64,000 nucleotides of DNA from Lewinellaceae bacterium. Its GTDB lineage: Bacteria; Bacteroidota; Bacteroidia; Chitinophagales; Saprospiraceae. Made by a program: the position numbers and the translations under genes. Below the pieces are notes generated by a model. It was not told the origin of the DNA, searched no databases, and was given only the letters and a program-made list of their open reading frames with translations. The stretch is taken from NCBI GenBank assembly GCA_016719605.1, contig JADJYW010000008.1, positions 372,001-436,000 on the forward strand, in the 5' to 3' direction. Numbering within the stretch: position 1 is the stretch's first letter; every line of letters begins with the position of its first letter. This document shows, one piece after another, positions 48,586-58,003 of the stretch.

Positions 48586-51204
48586 ATGCACTATTTGATA
48601 CTTTTCTTGATCTGCCTTTCATTACCGGCTTTCGCCCAGGAGCCCAAGGCCGCCACGCCGCTCGCAACGCATCATTCATCGCTCATCGCTCATCACTCCA
48701 CAAGAGCCGTCGTCGTCGGTATTTCCAACTACCAGGACCCCGGCATCCCCGACCTGAAATACGCCCACCGCGACGCCGAGGCATTTGCCAATTGGCTGCG
48801 CTCGCCCGCCGGCGGCAGTGTACCGGAGGACAATGTCCGGTTGCTCCTCAACGAAAATGCCACAAAAAGCGCCATCATCTTCGCGTTGTACGACCTGCTG
48901 GATTCCTGCAAGTCGGACGATACGGCTATCTTCTATTTTTCCGGCCATGGCGACGTGGAGAACAAACTGCGCAGCCTGCAGCCCGGTTTTTTGCTTGCGC
49001 ACGACAGTCCGCCCAAAGTGTACGCCACCAACGCCCTCGATCTCGTCACCCTGCAACAGGTTTTCAACGAATTGACCATCAATCAGGTGCGCACTATGCT
49101 GATTACCGATGCCTGTCACTCGGGCAAGCTGTCCGGGAGTGATTATGGCGGTACGCAAGCCACGGCATTGGCCCTGCAACAGCAGTTTTCCAAGGCAACC
49201 CGAATCATGTCGTGCCAGCCCGACGAGGTTTCGCTCGAAGGCGAGGAATGGGGTGGTGGGCGCGGCTTGTTCTCGTTTCACCTCGTGGAGGGGCTGATTG
49301 GATTGGCCGACAATGATGCCAACAGGCAGGTGACCCTTTTTGAAATCAAGCGCTACCTGGAAGACAGGGTGCCCGCCGAAGCGGCCCCGCAACGGCAAAT
49401 ACCCCTGGCCTTGGGCGACCTCCAGTTTCGTATAGCCACGGTGGATGCTGCTGCGCTGGCAGCGCTCCGTTCGGCAAAGGCCGCCCAGGCCGACAACCTG
49501 CAGGCGGCAACCGGCAAAGGCCTCGAAGACGAGGTGCTGGCGCGTGCCGATTCGCTTACCCGCGCCCGGTACCGGGCTTTTCAGCGGGCACTGTATGGCG
49601 GCGGTTTGCTGGCTGCGGCCGACTCGAGCGCCGATGCTCTGTTTCGGCATTTGATTACCGAGGAGGTATTGCGTCCCTTGCATGGAATCATGCGGCGCAA
49701 CTTCGCCGTGGCCCTGCTCGACGAGGTGCAACAGGCCATCAACGCCCTGTTGGCCGACGACCCCCACGAGGTGAGCACCTGGCGCGCCGACCCCGCCAAA
49801 TACGCCGACTACCCCGGGTACCTCGAGCGGGCGCTGGAACTGCTTGGCGAGCGGCACTACATACGCAACACCCTGCTGGCCCAAAAACAGTACTTCGAGG
49901 CCTACCTTCACCTGCGCAATGTCGCCGAAGTGGCAATCAATCCCGAACAGCGCGAGACCGAGCGCAACCGCGCGCGAACGCTCCTGCGCGAAGCCATCGA
50001 ACTGGAGCCGCATGCGGCTTACCTGTACCTTGCGCTTGCCGGCTCGTTTTCCAACACAAACCCGCCCCGCATCGACTCGGTGGCCGTCTATTGCCAAAAG
50101 GCAATGGAGTACGCACCCCAATGGCTGATGCCTTATCTCGATTTGTTTTACGAGTACCATATTGCTCAAAACAACTACCTCGCCGGGGAAAAATGGCTGC
50201 TGCTGGCCGTGGAGCGAAATCCCGATTCGTATATCGTGCTGGAGCGCTTAGCCTGGCTGCGCCAGTGGCAAAACCGCACCGGCGAGGCGCTGGACATCTG
50301 CCGGCGAATGATTGCGCTCAAGCCCGATTTGTTCAGCGGGTATGGCACCATGGGGACAACCTACTGGATGCGCGGCGAGTATGCCCAAGCGGTGGAGTTG
50401 CTGGAGCAATCCGCGCAATTGGCTACTGAAAAATGGTTGTGGCCAACCTTTACATTGGCTTACTTCAGGAAACGAGACTTCCCGCGCGGGTTTGCTACGG
50501 CGCAAGATGTGCTGAACAACCCGCAAAACGACGCAGATGCCAAGACGGGTACGCTGAGCAGCCTGCTGACCGGGCTTTATGAGCACCAGCGATATGACCT
50601 GGCGTTGCCTTACTTTAACCTGGCCGACTCCTTGCGTGGTTACGCGTACTACCATGTGATCTGCAACCTGCAGGAAGCGAAAATCCTGTTTGCGCTCGGC
50701 CGTACTTCGGAAGCAGTGCAGCGGCTACGCGGCGTGTTTGCGCTCGACAATGCAGATAATGCACATTTTGCATTAGCCGAGGCCTGGTTGGGACAGATTG
50801 CCGCCGAGGCCGGAAAAACCGCCGAGGCAGATGCGTATTTCCAAAAAGCAATGACTGTGCGTGGCTTCAGCGCCTTGGATCAGGCAGAACCCATGGAGGA
50901 GGCCTGCGCACTGTACGGACACTTTCTCCTGCGCCAAAACCGCCTGCCCGAAGCCGAGCAACGTTTCCGACAGGCGCTGGAGTGGCGGTATCAAAACAGC
51001 GCCAAGGGCTGGTACGGAATGGCTTGCCTGTATGCGAAAAAAGGTGAAAAGACGCAGGCGCTGGATTGTTTGGAAAAGGCGCTCGAACATTGGTATCCCG
51101 CCCCGGAGCCGATTTTTGCCGAGCCGCTTTTCAAAAAAATCCGCAAAACCGCGCGCTTCAAGGCGTTGATGAAAAAACATTTCCCCAATCAGGTCAACGA
51201 CTAA
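48586..51204 (+). CDS. Exported caspase-TPR protein F
   Basis: 872 residues, intact. Signal peptide LILFLICLSLPAFAQ. The linker is ATHHSSLIAHHS, encoded by a CATCGCTCAT-type simple repeat. Dyad His about 121 and Cys about 177 (TDACHSGKLSG, with Ser where most copies have Ala). The acidic loop DNDANRQVTLFE lacks the Gly at position six. The middle domain (KGLEDEVLARADSLTRARYRAFQRAL) matches G rather than its neighbour E. The tail AEPLFKKIRKTARFKALM is kept. It ends five bases before the convergent toxin gene. Confidence 0.88.
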   Translation: MHYLILFLICLSLPAFAQEPKAATPLATHHSSLIAHHSTRAVVVGISNYQDPGIPDLKYAHRDAEAFANWLRSPAGGSVPEDNVRLLLNENATKSAIIFALYDLLDSCKSDDTAIFYFSGHGDVENKLRSLQPGFLLAHDSPPKVYATNALDLVTLQQVFNELTINQVRTMLITDACHSGKLSGSDYGGTQATALALQQQFSKATRIMSCQPDEVSLEGEEWGGGRGLFSFHLVEGLIGLADNDANRQVTLFEIKRYLEDRVPAEAAPQRQIPLALGDLQFRIATVDAAALAALRSAKAAQADNLQAATGKGLEDEVLARADSLTRARYRAFQRALYGGGLLAAADSSADALFRHLITEEVLRPLHGIMRRNFAVALLDEVQQAINALLADDPHEVSTWRADPAKYADYPGYLERALELLGERHYIRNTLLAQKQYFEAYLHLRNVAEVAINPEQRETERNRARTLLREAIELEPHAAYLYLALAGSFSNTNPPRIDSVAVYCQKAMEYAPQWLMPYLDLFYEYHIAQNNYLAGEKWLLLAVERNPDSYIVLERLAWLRQWQNRTGEALDICRRMIALKPDLFSGYGTMGTTYWMRGEYAQAVELLEQSAQLATEKWLWPTFTLAYFRKRDFPRGFATAQDVLNNPQNDADAKTGTLSSLLTGLYEHQRYDLALPYFNLADSLRGYAYYHVICNLQEAKILFALGRTSEAVQRLRGVFALDNADNAHFALAEAWLGQIAAEAGKTAEADAYFQKAMTVRGFSALDQAEPMEEACALYGHFLLRQNRLPEAEQRFRQALEWRYQNSAKGWYGMACLYAKKGEKTQALDCLEKALEHWYPAPEPIFAEPLFKKIRKTARFKALMKKHFPNQVND

Positions 51205-51208
51205 AATA

Positions 51209-51559
51209 TCAGGACAGGTCAAACACTATTTTGAGATTTTCATCAAGTTGAACATGGAAAGCAGGCGGCAATTGACCGATTTTTTGTTTCAGCCGGCGGT
51301 TGTCAATTGCCCGAACCTGATCCATCATAATATCGGAATCCTGGCTCAGTCCGGCAGTGCCGGCACTCAGGTGGATACGCAGGAGGGTTGCTCCGGGTCG
51401 GACTTTTGTGGTGAGTGGGCAAATGATCGTGGAGGGATGGTACTCGTTGAGAAAATTGGTTTGCACGACGATGACAGGCCGGACTTTGCCTGCTTCCGTG
51501 CCGAGTTGAGGATTGAGGTCGGCGAGCCATATTTCGTACTTTTTCATACGGCGGATCAA
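51209..51559 (-). CDS. mazF: MazF/PemK-family endoribonuclease toxin
   Basis: 116 residues. The family start is clear: YEIWLADLNPQLGTEAGKVRPVIVVQTN, with the conserved Arg of the active site in the KVRP stretch and TIICPLTTK further on. Such toxins cleave mRNA at short sites and are blocked by the antitoxin encoded immediately upstream. The start overlaps the antitoxin end by four bases, as in most MazEF operons. It lies between caspase genes F and G in opposite orientation. Confidence 0.9.
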   Translation of the reverse strand: MIRRMKKYEIWLADLNPQLGTEAGKVRPVIVVQTNFLNEYHPSTIICPLTTKVRPGATLLRIHLSAGTAGLSQDSDIMMDQVRAIDNRRLKQKIGQLPPAFHVQLDENLKIVFDLS

Positions 51560-51802
51560 TTTTCGTGCAGGATTTGCTCGTCGGCTATGGCTTCCATTTC
51601 AGCCAAAACCTCCATAGAAGTATCCGCCACGAGGGCCGATTCCGTACGAAGCCGGGCGGCAAGCAGCCGGCGTTTTTGGTGCCGATTGTAAAAAGCAATG
51701 GCTTCGTTCAAGTAGGCATTGCGGTTCATGTTGAGTTGAGCGAGCAAGGCTTCGGTTTCTGAAAAAAAGCGCGTCTTGCAGTTTAAGCGATAAATTTTTC
51801 AT
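51556..51802 (-). CDS. MazF-partner antitoxin, ribbon-helix-helix type, frameshifted
   Basis: The open frame shown by the last 63 codons lacks a good start. On the minus strand the ATG at 51802 begins MKNLSLKLQDALF in another frame; removing one T from a seven-T run (51762-51768) gives a continuous 81-residue protein, continuing SETEALLAQLNMNRNAYLNEA. The N-terminal strand and two helices (LNMNRNAYLNEAIAFYNRH) are those of a ribbon-helix-helix DNA-binding antitoxin; the acidic C terminus would bind the toxin. Confidence 0.75.
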
Positions 51803-51811
51803 AAGTGGTAT

Positions 51812-51834
51812 TACTTTTAGTGACACCAAAAGTA
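51812..51834 (-). promoter_or_regulatory. Inverted repeat and -7-like box upstream of the MazEF operon
   Basis: TACTTTT and AAAAGTA form arms around nine bases, ten bases upstream of the antitoxin start. On the minus strand TACTTTTG fits the TAnnTTTG box, so the site could combine promoter and antitoxin operator. Confidence 0.4.
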
Positions 51835-51882
51835 GTTCTATTTCGATCTGAATCCGGAAACGTGAATAAAAATAGTTTTTCC

Positions 51883-54563
51883 ATGGTACTATTCAACACC
51901 AAATCAATTTCGGAGCGAGCAGCCTTCATACCGGTGCTCGTGCTCTGGTTCAGCATCATACTGCTGCCGGCCGCCACGATACTTTCCGCCCAGGATACCA
52001 AGGGTGCCCAACCCTCAACCAGCAACTCTCCAACCAGCAACCCCCCAGCCAAACCCGGGCCGTGGTGGTTGGCATCTCCAACTACCAGCACAATTCCATT
52101 CCAGATCTGAAATATGCCGACAAAGATGCCCGGGCCTTTGCCGACTGGCTGCAAAGTCCGGCAGGTGGAAGCATCCCGGAGGATAACATCAACCTTTTGA
52201 CCAATGAAAAAGCCACCATCTCTGCCGTCGGCACTGCGCTGCATTCGATGCTCGAAGTCTGCAAATCTGGCGAACGCTTCATTTTTTATTTCTCCGGGCA
52301 TGGCGACGTGGAAACCAAGACCCGAAACCAGCCGGGCTATTTGCTTTGCCACGATTCACCCGCCAACGTGTACATGGTTGGCGCACTGAATCTGCGCGAT
52401 TTGCAGGAAATCATTTCGACAATTTCCGAAAATGGAGTCAAAGTCGTGCTTATCACCGATGCCTGCCACGCCGGAAAACTCGCCGGGGAAGGTGTTGGCG
52501 GGGCACAGGCGACGGCGGCAGCGCTGCTGCAACAGGTTGCGAATGAGGTCAAAATCATGTCCTGCCAGCCCAATGAATTCTCGCTCGAAGGCGAACAGTG
52601 GGGCGGCGGCAGGGGCGTTTTTTCGTACAACTTACTGGAGGGCCTGACCGGCCTGGCCGACAACAATACCGACAATACCGTGAACCTCTTCGAGATCAGA
52701 CGCTTCCTCGAAGACCGCGTACCCGCCCAAACGGCCCCCCACCCGCAAATGCCCCTGACCGTCGGCGACCTCAATTTCCACCTGGCCACGGTGGACGCTG
52801 CAAGTATCGCCGCACTGAAACAGCGTAAAACACCCCCCGGTCAGCTGAGCAGCTTCGGCTCCAAGGGTATCGAGGACGAAGTGCTCGCCCGGGCCGACTC
52901 GCTCACCCGGACCCGCTACCGCGCGTTCCAGCGCGCGCTCCACGACGGCGATCTGCTCGCCGACACCGACTCCAGCGCCAACGTCCTGTTCGGCCAACTG
53001 GTAATGGTTGAAGTGCTGCGCCCCCTGTATGGCATTCTGCGCCGCAACTTCGCCGTAGCCCTGCTCGATGAGGTACAGCAGGCCATCAACGCTCTGCTGG
53101 CCGATGATCCCTACGAGGCGAACAACTGGCGGTACAATCCCGACAAATACGACAAGTACCCGGCATACCTGCAACGCGCGCTGGAACTGCTGGGGGATGG
53201 GCACTATATGCAGCGCTCGGTGCTATCCAAACTGCGCTACTTCGAGGGGTACCTGTTTTACAGAAAAATCGTGGATATAAGTGCGGCGTCGTCCCGGGAC
53301 TCTCTGCGGAATATCGCCAAAAGCAAGTACCTCGAAGCCGCTGAACTGGAGCCTGAAGCGGCGCACATCTACCACGCTATTGGCGCTTTGTATGCAACCA
53401 ACAACCCGAGCCGCACAGACTCTATGCAGCGCTGGATGGAAAAAGCCGTCGAATACGCCCCCACCTGGCAACTGCCGTACCTTGATCTGAGCTACGAGTA
53501 TTTTCTTTCCCAGTCCAATGTAGCGAACGCTGAAAAGTGGCTGGACAAAGTGCTGGAAACCGGCTCCGACTCGTATGTGGTGCTGGAGCGGCTTTCCTGG
53601 CTATACCAGTGGCAGAACCGGACGCAGGAATCGCTGACGTTGTGCGACACGATGATTGCCCGAAAGCCCGAGCTATTCAATGCCTGGAGCACCAAGGGGG
53701 TAACCCATTTGATGCGAAACGAATTGTATGAAGCCGACGCGTGTTTTCGGCGATCCATCGAACTGGAGCCGGGTTGGAGCAACTGGGCCCTGTATTTCCG
53801 AGGTATGATGCTTGGTCAAATGCGGCGCTGGCCCGAGGCTAAAGTATTTCTGGATAAAAACATACTTGACGCGCAGGCGGATAATATCCAAAAAACGGGA
53901 ATGATAGTCCACACCGTTCAGGGTATAATTAACAATCAAAACTTGATTTTGCAAGCACGGCCGTATTTCGACAAGGTCATTGAATTGCAATTGTATCCGA
54001 GTTCTGTATCCTTCGCGCTTACCGGAATCGGTATCATGAACTTCAACAAGGGGAATTTGTCGGAAGCTGAGACGTATTTCCTGAAGTCCTTGCAAACTGA
54101 CACTACACATTCTAATAGTATGTTGTCAAATCAACTGTACCTGGCACTGGTCGCTGAAAAACGCGGAGAGCGGCTCCGGGCAGATAGTCTTTACCAGGCG
54201 GCATTTCGTGCCGCCCCCCGGATTTCTGCACTGGATAAAAGCTTTGTGTACTGTACCATACGGCTACACTATGGCCGGTTTTTAATACAGCAAAAACGCC
54301 ATGCCGAGGCCCGGCAGCAATTCCGCCTCGCCGAGGAATTTCAACCCAAATGTTACGAGGCCCAATACGGCTATGCCCTGCTCGCTGCTGCCGATAAGCG
54401 GCACAACGAAGCGTTGGATCACCTGGAAAAAGCGCTGGACTACTGGCTCCCCGAAGCCGGCCCGATGCTGGAAGAGCCTCTGTTCCAAAAACTCCGCAAG
54501 ACAAAACGCTTCCAGGCCCTGCTGGCGAAGCATTTCCCGGAGACAGCTTCCAACAAAAACTAA
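51883..54563 (+). CDS. Exported caspase-TPR protein G, frameshifted in linker
   Basis: The signal peptide (PVLVLWFSIILLPAATILSAQ) reads from the ATG at 51883 in a different frame from the caspase domain, which is open from 52062 onward. Comparison with H shows one C missing near 52015 (CCCTCAACC against CCCTCCAACC), within the linker. Corrected length is about 893 residues. Dyad SGHGDVE and TDACHAGKLAG; acidic loop DNNTDNTVNLFE. The signal peptide end resembles H (LLPAATxLSAQDTKGAQPS) while the central domain resembles F. Tail EEPLFQKLRKTKRFQALLAKHFPE. Confidence 0.82.
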
Positions 54564-54575
54564 CCTTGTCCGGAC

Positions 54576-57197
54576 ATGAAATACCCGCTCATACTTCTAT
54601 TGCTGCTGCCGGCCGCCACGACACTCTCCGCCCAGGATACCAAGGGCGCCCAACCCTCCAACCAGCAACCTTCCAACCAGCAACCTTCCAACCAAACCCG
54701 GGCCGTCGTCGTCGGTATTTCCGACTATCAGGCGAACGCCATCCCTGATTTGACGTATGCCCACCAGGATGCCCAGGCGTTTGCCGGCTGGCTGCAAAGT
54801 CCGGCAGGCGGAAACGTGCCGGAACAAAACATCACGCTGTTGACCAATGCCGGGGCCACGTATGCCGCCGTCGCTACAGCCTTGTATTCCATGCTCGATG
54901 TTTGCAAGCCCGGCGAACGCTTCATTTTTTATTTCTCCGGGCATGGCGACGTCGAGGCCAAAATCAGTACCCAGCCGGGCTACCTCCTTTGCCACGACTC
55001 TCCCGCCAACGTGTACATGGTCGGCGCTTTTAACTTGCGCGACTTGCAGTCCATCGTAACCACACTCTCCGAAAACGGGGTCAAAGTCGTACTTGTCACC
55101 GATGCCTGCCACGCCGGAAAACTTGCCGGAGCGGGCATTGGCGGCACGCAGGCGACGGCTGCGGCGTTGTCGAAACAAATCGCCAACGAAGTCAAAATCA
55201 TGTCCTGCCAGCCCAATGAATTCTCCCTCGAAGGCGAGCAGTGGGGCGGCGGAGCATTTTCCGCCAACCTGCTTGAGGGCCTGACCGGCTTGTCCGACCG
55301 AAACAACGACGGCGTTGTCAATCTCTTCGAAATCACACGTTACCTGCAAGACAATGTGCCCGCCCAAACCGCCCCGCTCCCACAAATGCCCATGTCGGTC
55401 GGCGACCTGCAAACCACACTGAATGCTGTGGATGCGGCTTCCCTGGCCGGTTTGAAAACAAAAAAATCCGGAGCAGTGGCGTGGATATCCGCAATTGGCT
55501 CAAAAGGGTTGGAGGAAGATATTTTGGCAAAAACCGACAGCCTGACCCGGCAGCGATACCTCGATTTCAAAAAGCAGATAGCCGCACACGTCTTTTTCGA
55601 GCCTCGGTACGATTGTGCCGACGACCTTTTTCGCGAGTTGATTCGCTTGCCGCAACTACAACCCCTACATGGCCTGATGACCCGAAATTACGCCGTGGCT
55701 CTGCTCGATGAAGTACAACAAGCCATCAATGCCCTGCTCGACAACGACCCCTACGAGGCCAACCGCTGGCGGTACAGCCCCGGAAAATACACCCAATATC
55801 CGGCGTATTTGCAGCGCAGCATGGAGTTGCTCGGCGAAAAACACTACATGAACCGCGCACTCGCCGCCAAGAAGCTGTATTTTGAAGGGTACAACCTGCT
55901 CAAAAATGTGGGCGAATTTCAGAACGAACCTGCCCGCCGAGATTCGTTCAGAAGGGTTACGCGGGAAAAATTTCTGGAATCGTTGCAGTTGCAACCGGAA
56001 GCGGCATACGTCTATTTTGCTATTGGGCAGACCTTTTCCTTTGAATTCAACCCGGTTTATCAGACGGATTCCGTCGAGTTCTGGGGCGGAAAAGCCATCG
56101 AATTGGCCCCCGGATGGTTGCAGCCGTACCTCGAAATAGCGCATGAATACGGGAACGGACAAGTGGATTTCGCAACATCGGAAACATGGCTGAACAAGGC
56201 ATTGGCTATTGCTCCGAAATCGTATCTGGTGCTGGAACGGCTCTCCTGGCTCAAACAGTGGCAGAACAAACCGGACGAATCCATCGCCATCAGCAAACGG
56301 ATGATCGAACTCAAACCGAACATTTTCAATGCCTGGTCCACCATGGCACAATCCCTGACCATGTTCAAGGGTGCGTACTACGAATCCGAAAAATACTGCC
56401 TCAAATCGCTCGAACTCGAACCCAACCAGGGGTGGTGGGCCGGCGTTTTGCTCGGCATCAATTATTACAAGACCCGCCGAACAGATTTGGCCATTCAACA
56501 TTTGACGAAGCAACTTGAATTGCCGGCGGCTACCATTGTGGACAAAAGTTCACTGACCGACGCCCTTATCCAGGCGCTGATTCAAAAGGGGGACTGGGCG
56601 GCTGCCGAACGGTATTGCAAAGTTGCCGAAGCGCAATATTTCAATAATCCGCCGGCCGTTTGTATCCAAAAATCGCTGGAAGGGAAATTGTATTTCTTGC
56701 AAAACCGCTTTGATGAAGCCGAAAAAAAGCTCCGGGAAGCGCTTGTGGCCGACCCGACGTACAACGGTATGTGGCCATTAGATTGGGCCATACTCGGCGA
56801 AATTGCAGCACTCCGCGGCGATACGGCGGCTGCAGCGCAATGGTTCCAAAAGGTAGTGAACGATTCATATTTTTTTGGATACAACGCCACGCTGGACGAG
56901 GCCTTCTTCCGCTACGGCAAATACCTGCTCGCGCAAAACCGCTCCGCCGAAGCCGAGGTGCAGTTTCGGGAAATCAGCGTCACCCTGCCCAGGAGTTATT
57001 TTCACGGCTACGGCATGGCGCTTGGGGCCGCGAAACGGGGCAAACATACCGAGGCGTTGGACTGGCTCGAAAAATCCCTCGATAACTTTTGGCCGGAAGC
57101 GGAATCCATACAGGCGGAGCCGCTTTTCAAAAACCTGCGCAAGACGAAGCGGTACCGGGAGTTGCTGGCGAAGCATTTCCCGGAAACGGGGAAGTAG
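54576..57197 (+). CDS. Exported caspase-TPR protein H
   Basis: 873 residues, intact, starting 12 bases after the G stop, so probably co-transcribed with it. Signal peptide LILLLLLPAATTLSAQ; linker QPSNQQPSNQQPSNQ from the 15-bp repeat. Dyad His about 123, Cys about 178. The caspase and central domains are near-copies of C (for example both share the unusual GGGAFSANLL and DRNNDGVVNLFE). The TPR half keeps the C framework with many substitutions. Tail AEPLFKNLRKTKRYRELLAKHFPE. It ends five bases before the convergent HEPN gene. Confidence 0.88.
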   Translation: MKYPLILLLLLPAATTLSAQDTKGAQPSNQQPSNQQPSNQTRAVVVGISDYQANAIPDLTYAHQDAQAFAGWLQSPAGGNVPEQNITLLTNAGATYAAVATALYSMLDVCKPGERFIFYFSGHGDVEAKISTQPGYLLCHDSPANVYMVGAFNLRDLQSIVTTLSENGVKVVLVTDACHAGKLAGAGIGGTQATAAALSKQIANEVKIMSCQPNEFSLEGEQWGGGAFSANLLEGLTGLSDRNNDGVVNLFEITRYLQDNVPAQTAPLPQMPMSVGDLQTTLNAVDAASLAGLKTKKSGAVAWISAIGSKGLEEDILAKTDSLTRQRYLDFKKQIAAHVFFEPRYDCADDLFRELIRLPQLQPLHGLMTRNYAVALLDEVQQAINALLDNDPYEANRWRYSPGKYTQYPAYLQRSMELLGEKHYMNRALAAKKLYFEGYNLLKNVGEFQNEPARRDSFRRVTREKFLESLQLQPEAAYVYFAIGQTFSFEFNPVYQTDSVEFWGGKAIELAPGWLQPYLEIAHEYGNGQVDFATSETWLNKALAIAPKSYLVLERLSWLKQWQNKPDESIAISKRMIELKPNIFNAWSTMAQSLTMFKGAYYESEKYCLKSLELEPNQGWWAGVLLGINYYKTRRTDLAIQHLTKQLELPAATIVDKSSLTDALIQALIQKGDWAAAERYCKVAEAQYFNNPPAVCIQKSLEGKLYFLQNRFDEAEKKLREALVADPTYNGMWPLDWAILGEIAALRGDTAAAAQWFQKVVNDSYFFGYNATLDEAFFRYGKYLLAQNRSAEAEVQFREISVTLPRSYFHGYGMALGAAKRGKHTEALDWLEKSLDNFWPEAESIQAEPLFKNLRKTKRYRELLAKHFPETGK

Positions 57198-57201
57198 GCT
57201 G

Positions 57202-57609
57202 CTATGTGGCGGGATTGGCTTCGATCCAGACTTTGATGGTGGTGATGAAGAGTTTCATGTCGGCGAGCATGGCTTCGAGATCGGCAAACGCAGGTATTGC
57301 ATTCAATTTATAATCCGCATCGGTGCGGGCAACAAAAGCGTCTTTAACCATCTTGGAGAATTGATTCGGAAATATGCCCGTATGCACGAAGTTTTTGTTT
57401 AACCATCCTTGTATTTGCTGATGTTTGGAAGTCTCAAATCCTTGCAGTAAAGCGAGCGCGAGCATGGCATAGAACATACCGTAGTATACCCGATTGGCTG
57501 CCAGTTCAGGCTGATTATTTGCCAGACAGGACTCAACTCGCTGAATGGCTTGTTCAGCCTGTTCTATTCGCATCGAAATAAGATGCATACGCTGCTCTGA
57601 TGTTATCAT
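57202..57609 (-). CDS. HEPN-domain protein of a HEPN-MNT toxin-antitoxin pair
   Basis: 135 residues, all helical. ANRVYYGMFYAMLALAL is the central HEPN helix; the usual pattern is NRxYYxxFH, so the residue that is often His is Tyr here and RNase activity is doubtful. The gene overlaps the MNT gene by four bases. In characterised pairs the nucleotidyltransferase modifies and silences the HEPN toxin. It lies between caspase H and the amidohydrolase. Confidence 0.8.
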   Translation of the reverse strand: MITSEQRMHLISMRIEQAEQAIQRVESCLANNQPELAANRVYYGMFYAMLALALLQGFETSKHQQIQGWLNKNFVHTGIFPNQFSKMVKDAFVARTDADYKLNAIPAFADLEAMLADMKLFITTIKVWIEANPAT

Positions 57610-57929
57610 GCGTAAATTCCTTGTGAAAGCGCTTTTACAAAAAGGGGTTCATATCCCCGGAAAGTATGCTGTAGTTCATGTTCAGAAACGATAAGTGGAT
57701 GAGTAATCACATCAAAATCCAAGTCAATATCGGTCATGATGTCTAAAACCGCTCGTTCGAACCGCCAATCATACTCTCCCCGAACCACCACCACGAAATC
57801 CCAGTCCGACCAGCGGTGCGGCTTGCCCCACGCCCGCGATCCGAACAGAATGACATCCTTGATCTTGTCGCCAAAAGCCGCTACCAGACGGGCTTTGGCT
57901 TCCTGAAGTATCTTGTCGCGCTTTTTCAT
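57606..57929 (-). CDS. MNT-type minimal nucleotidyltransferase (antitoxin partner)
   Basis: 107 residues. The nucleotidyltransferase signature GSRAWG (about 30-35) and metal ligands in SDWDF (Asp about 42 and 44) are intact; a third acidic position lies in DLDFDV. Family members add AMP or similar groups to the HEPN partner encoded next. It is transcribed first in the pair. Confidence 0.85.
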   Translation of the reverse strand: MKKRDKILQEAKARLVAAFGDKIKDVILFGSRAWGKPHRWSDWDFVVVVRGEYDWRFERAVLDIMTDIDLDFDVITHPLIVSEHELQHTFRGYEPLFVKALSQGIYA

Positions 57930-58003
57930 GGTGTATCGCTTTGTTGAAGTGTTTGCAAAAATACACGCTTTGCCTCCCTTCTTTTTTAAAACTTGTTTTC
58001 AAC

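Noticed and set aside
48676..50169. 497-codon minus-strand frame opposite caspase F
   Set aside because: It is a reading shadow of the conserved caspase coding sequence; similar shadows appear opposite other copies.
31000..52050. Programmed ribosomal frameshifting in the caspase genes
   Set aside because: Shifts occur at different places in each copy, in both directions, and also in unrelated genes; no slippery site with a downstream structure is shared.
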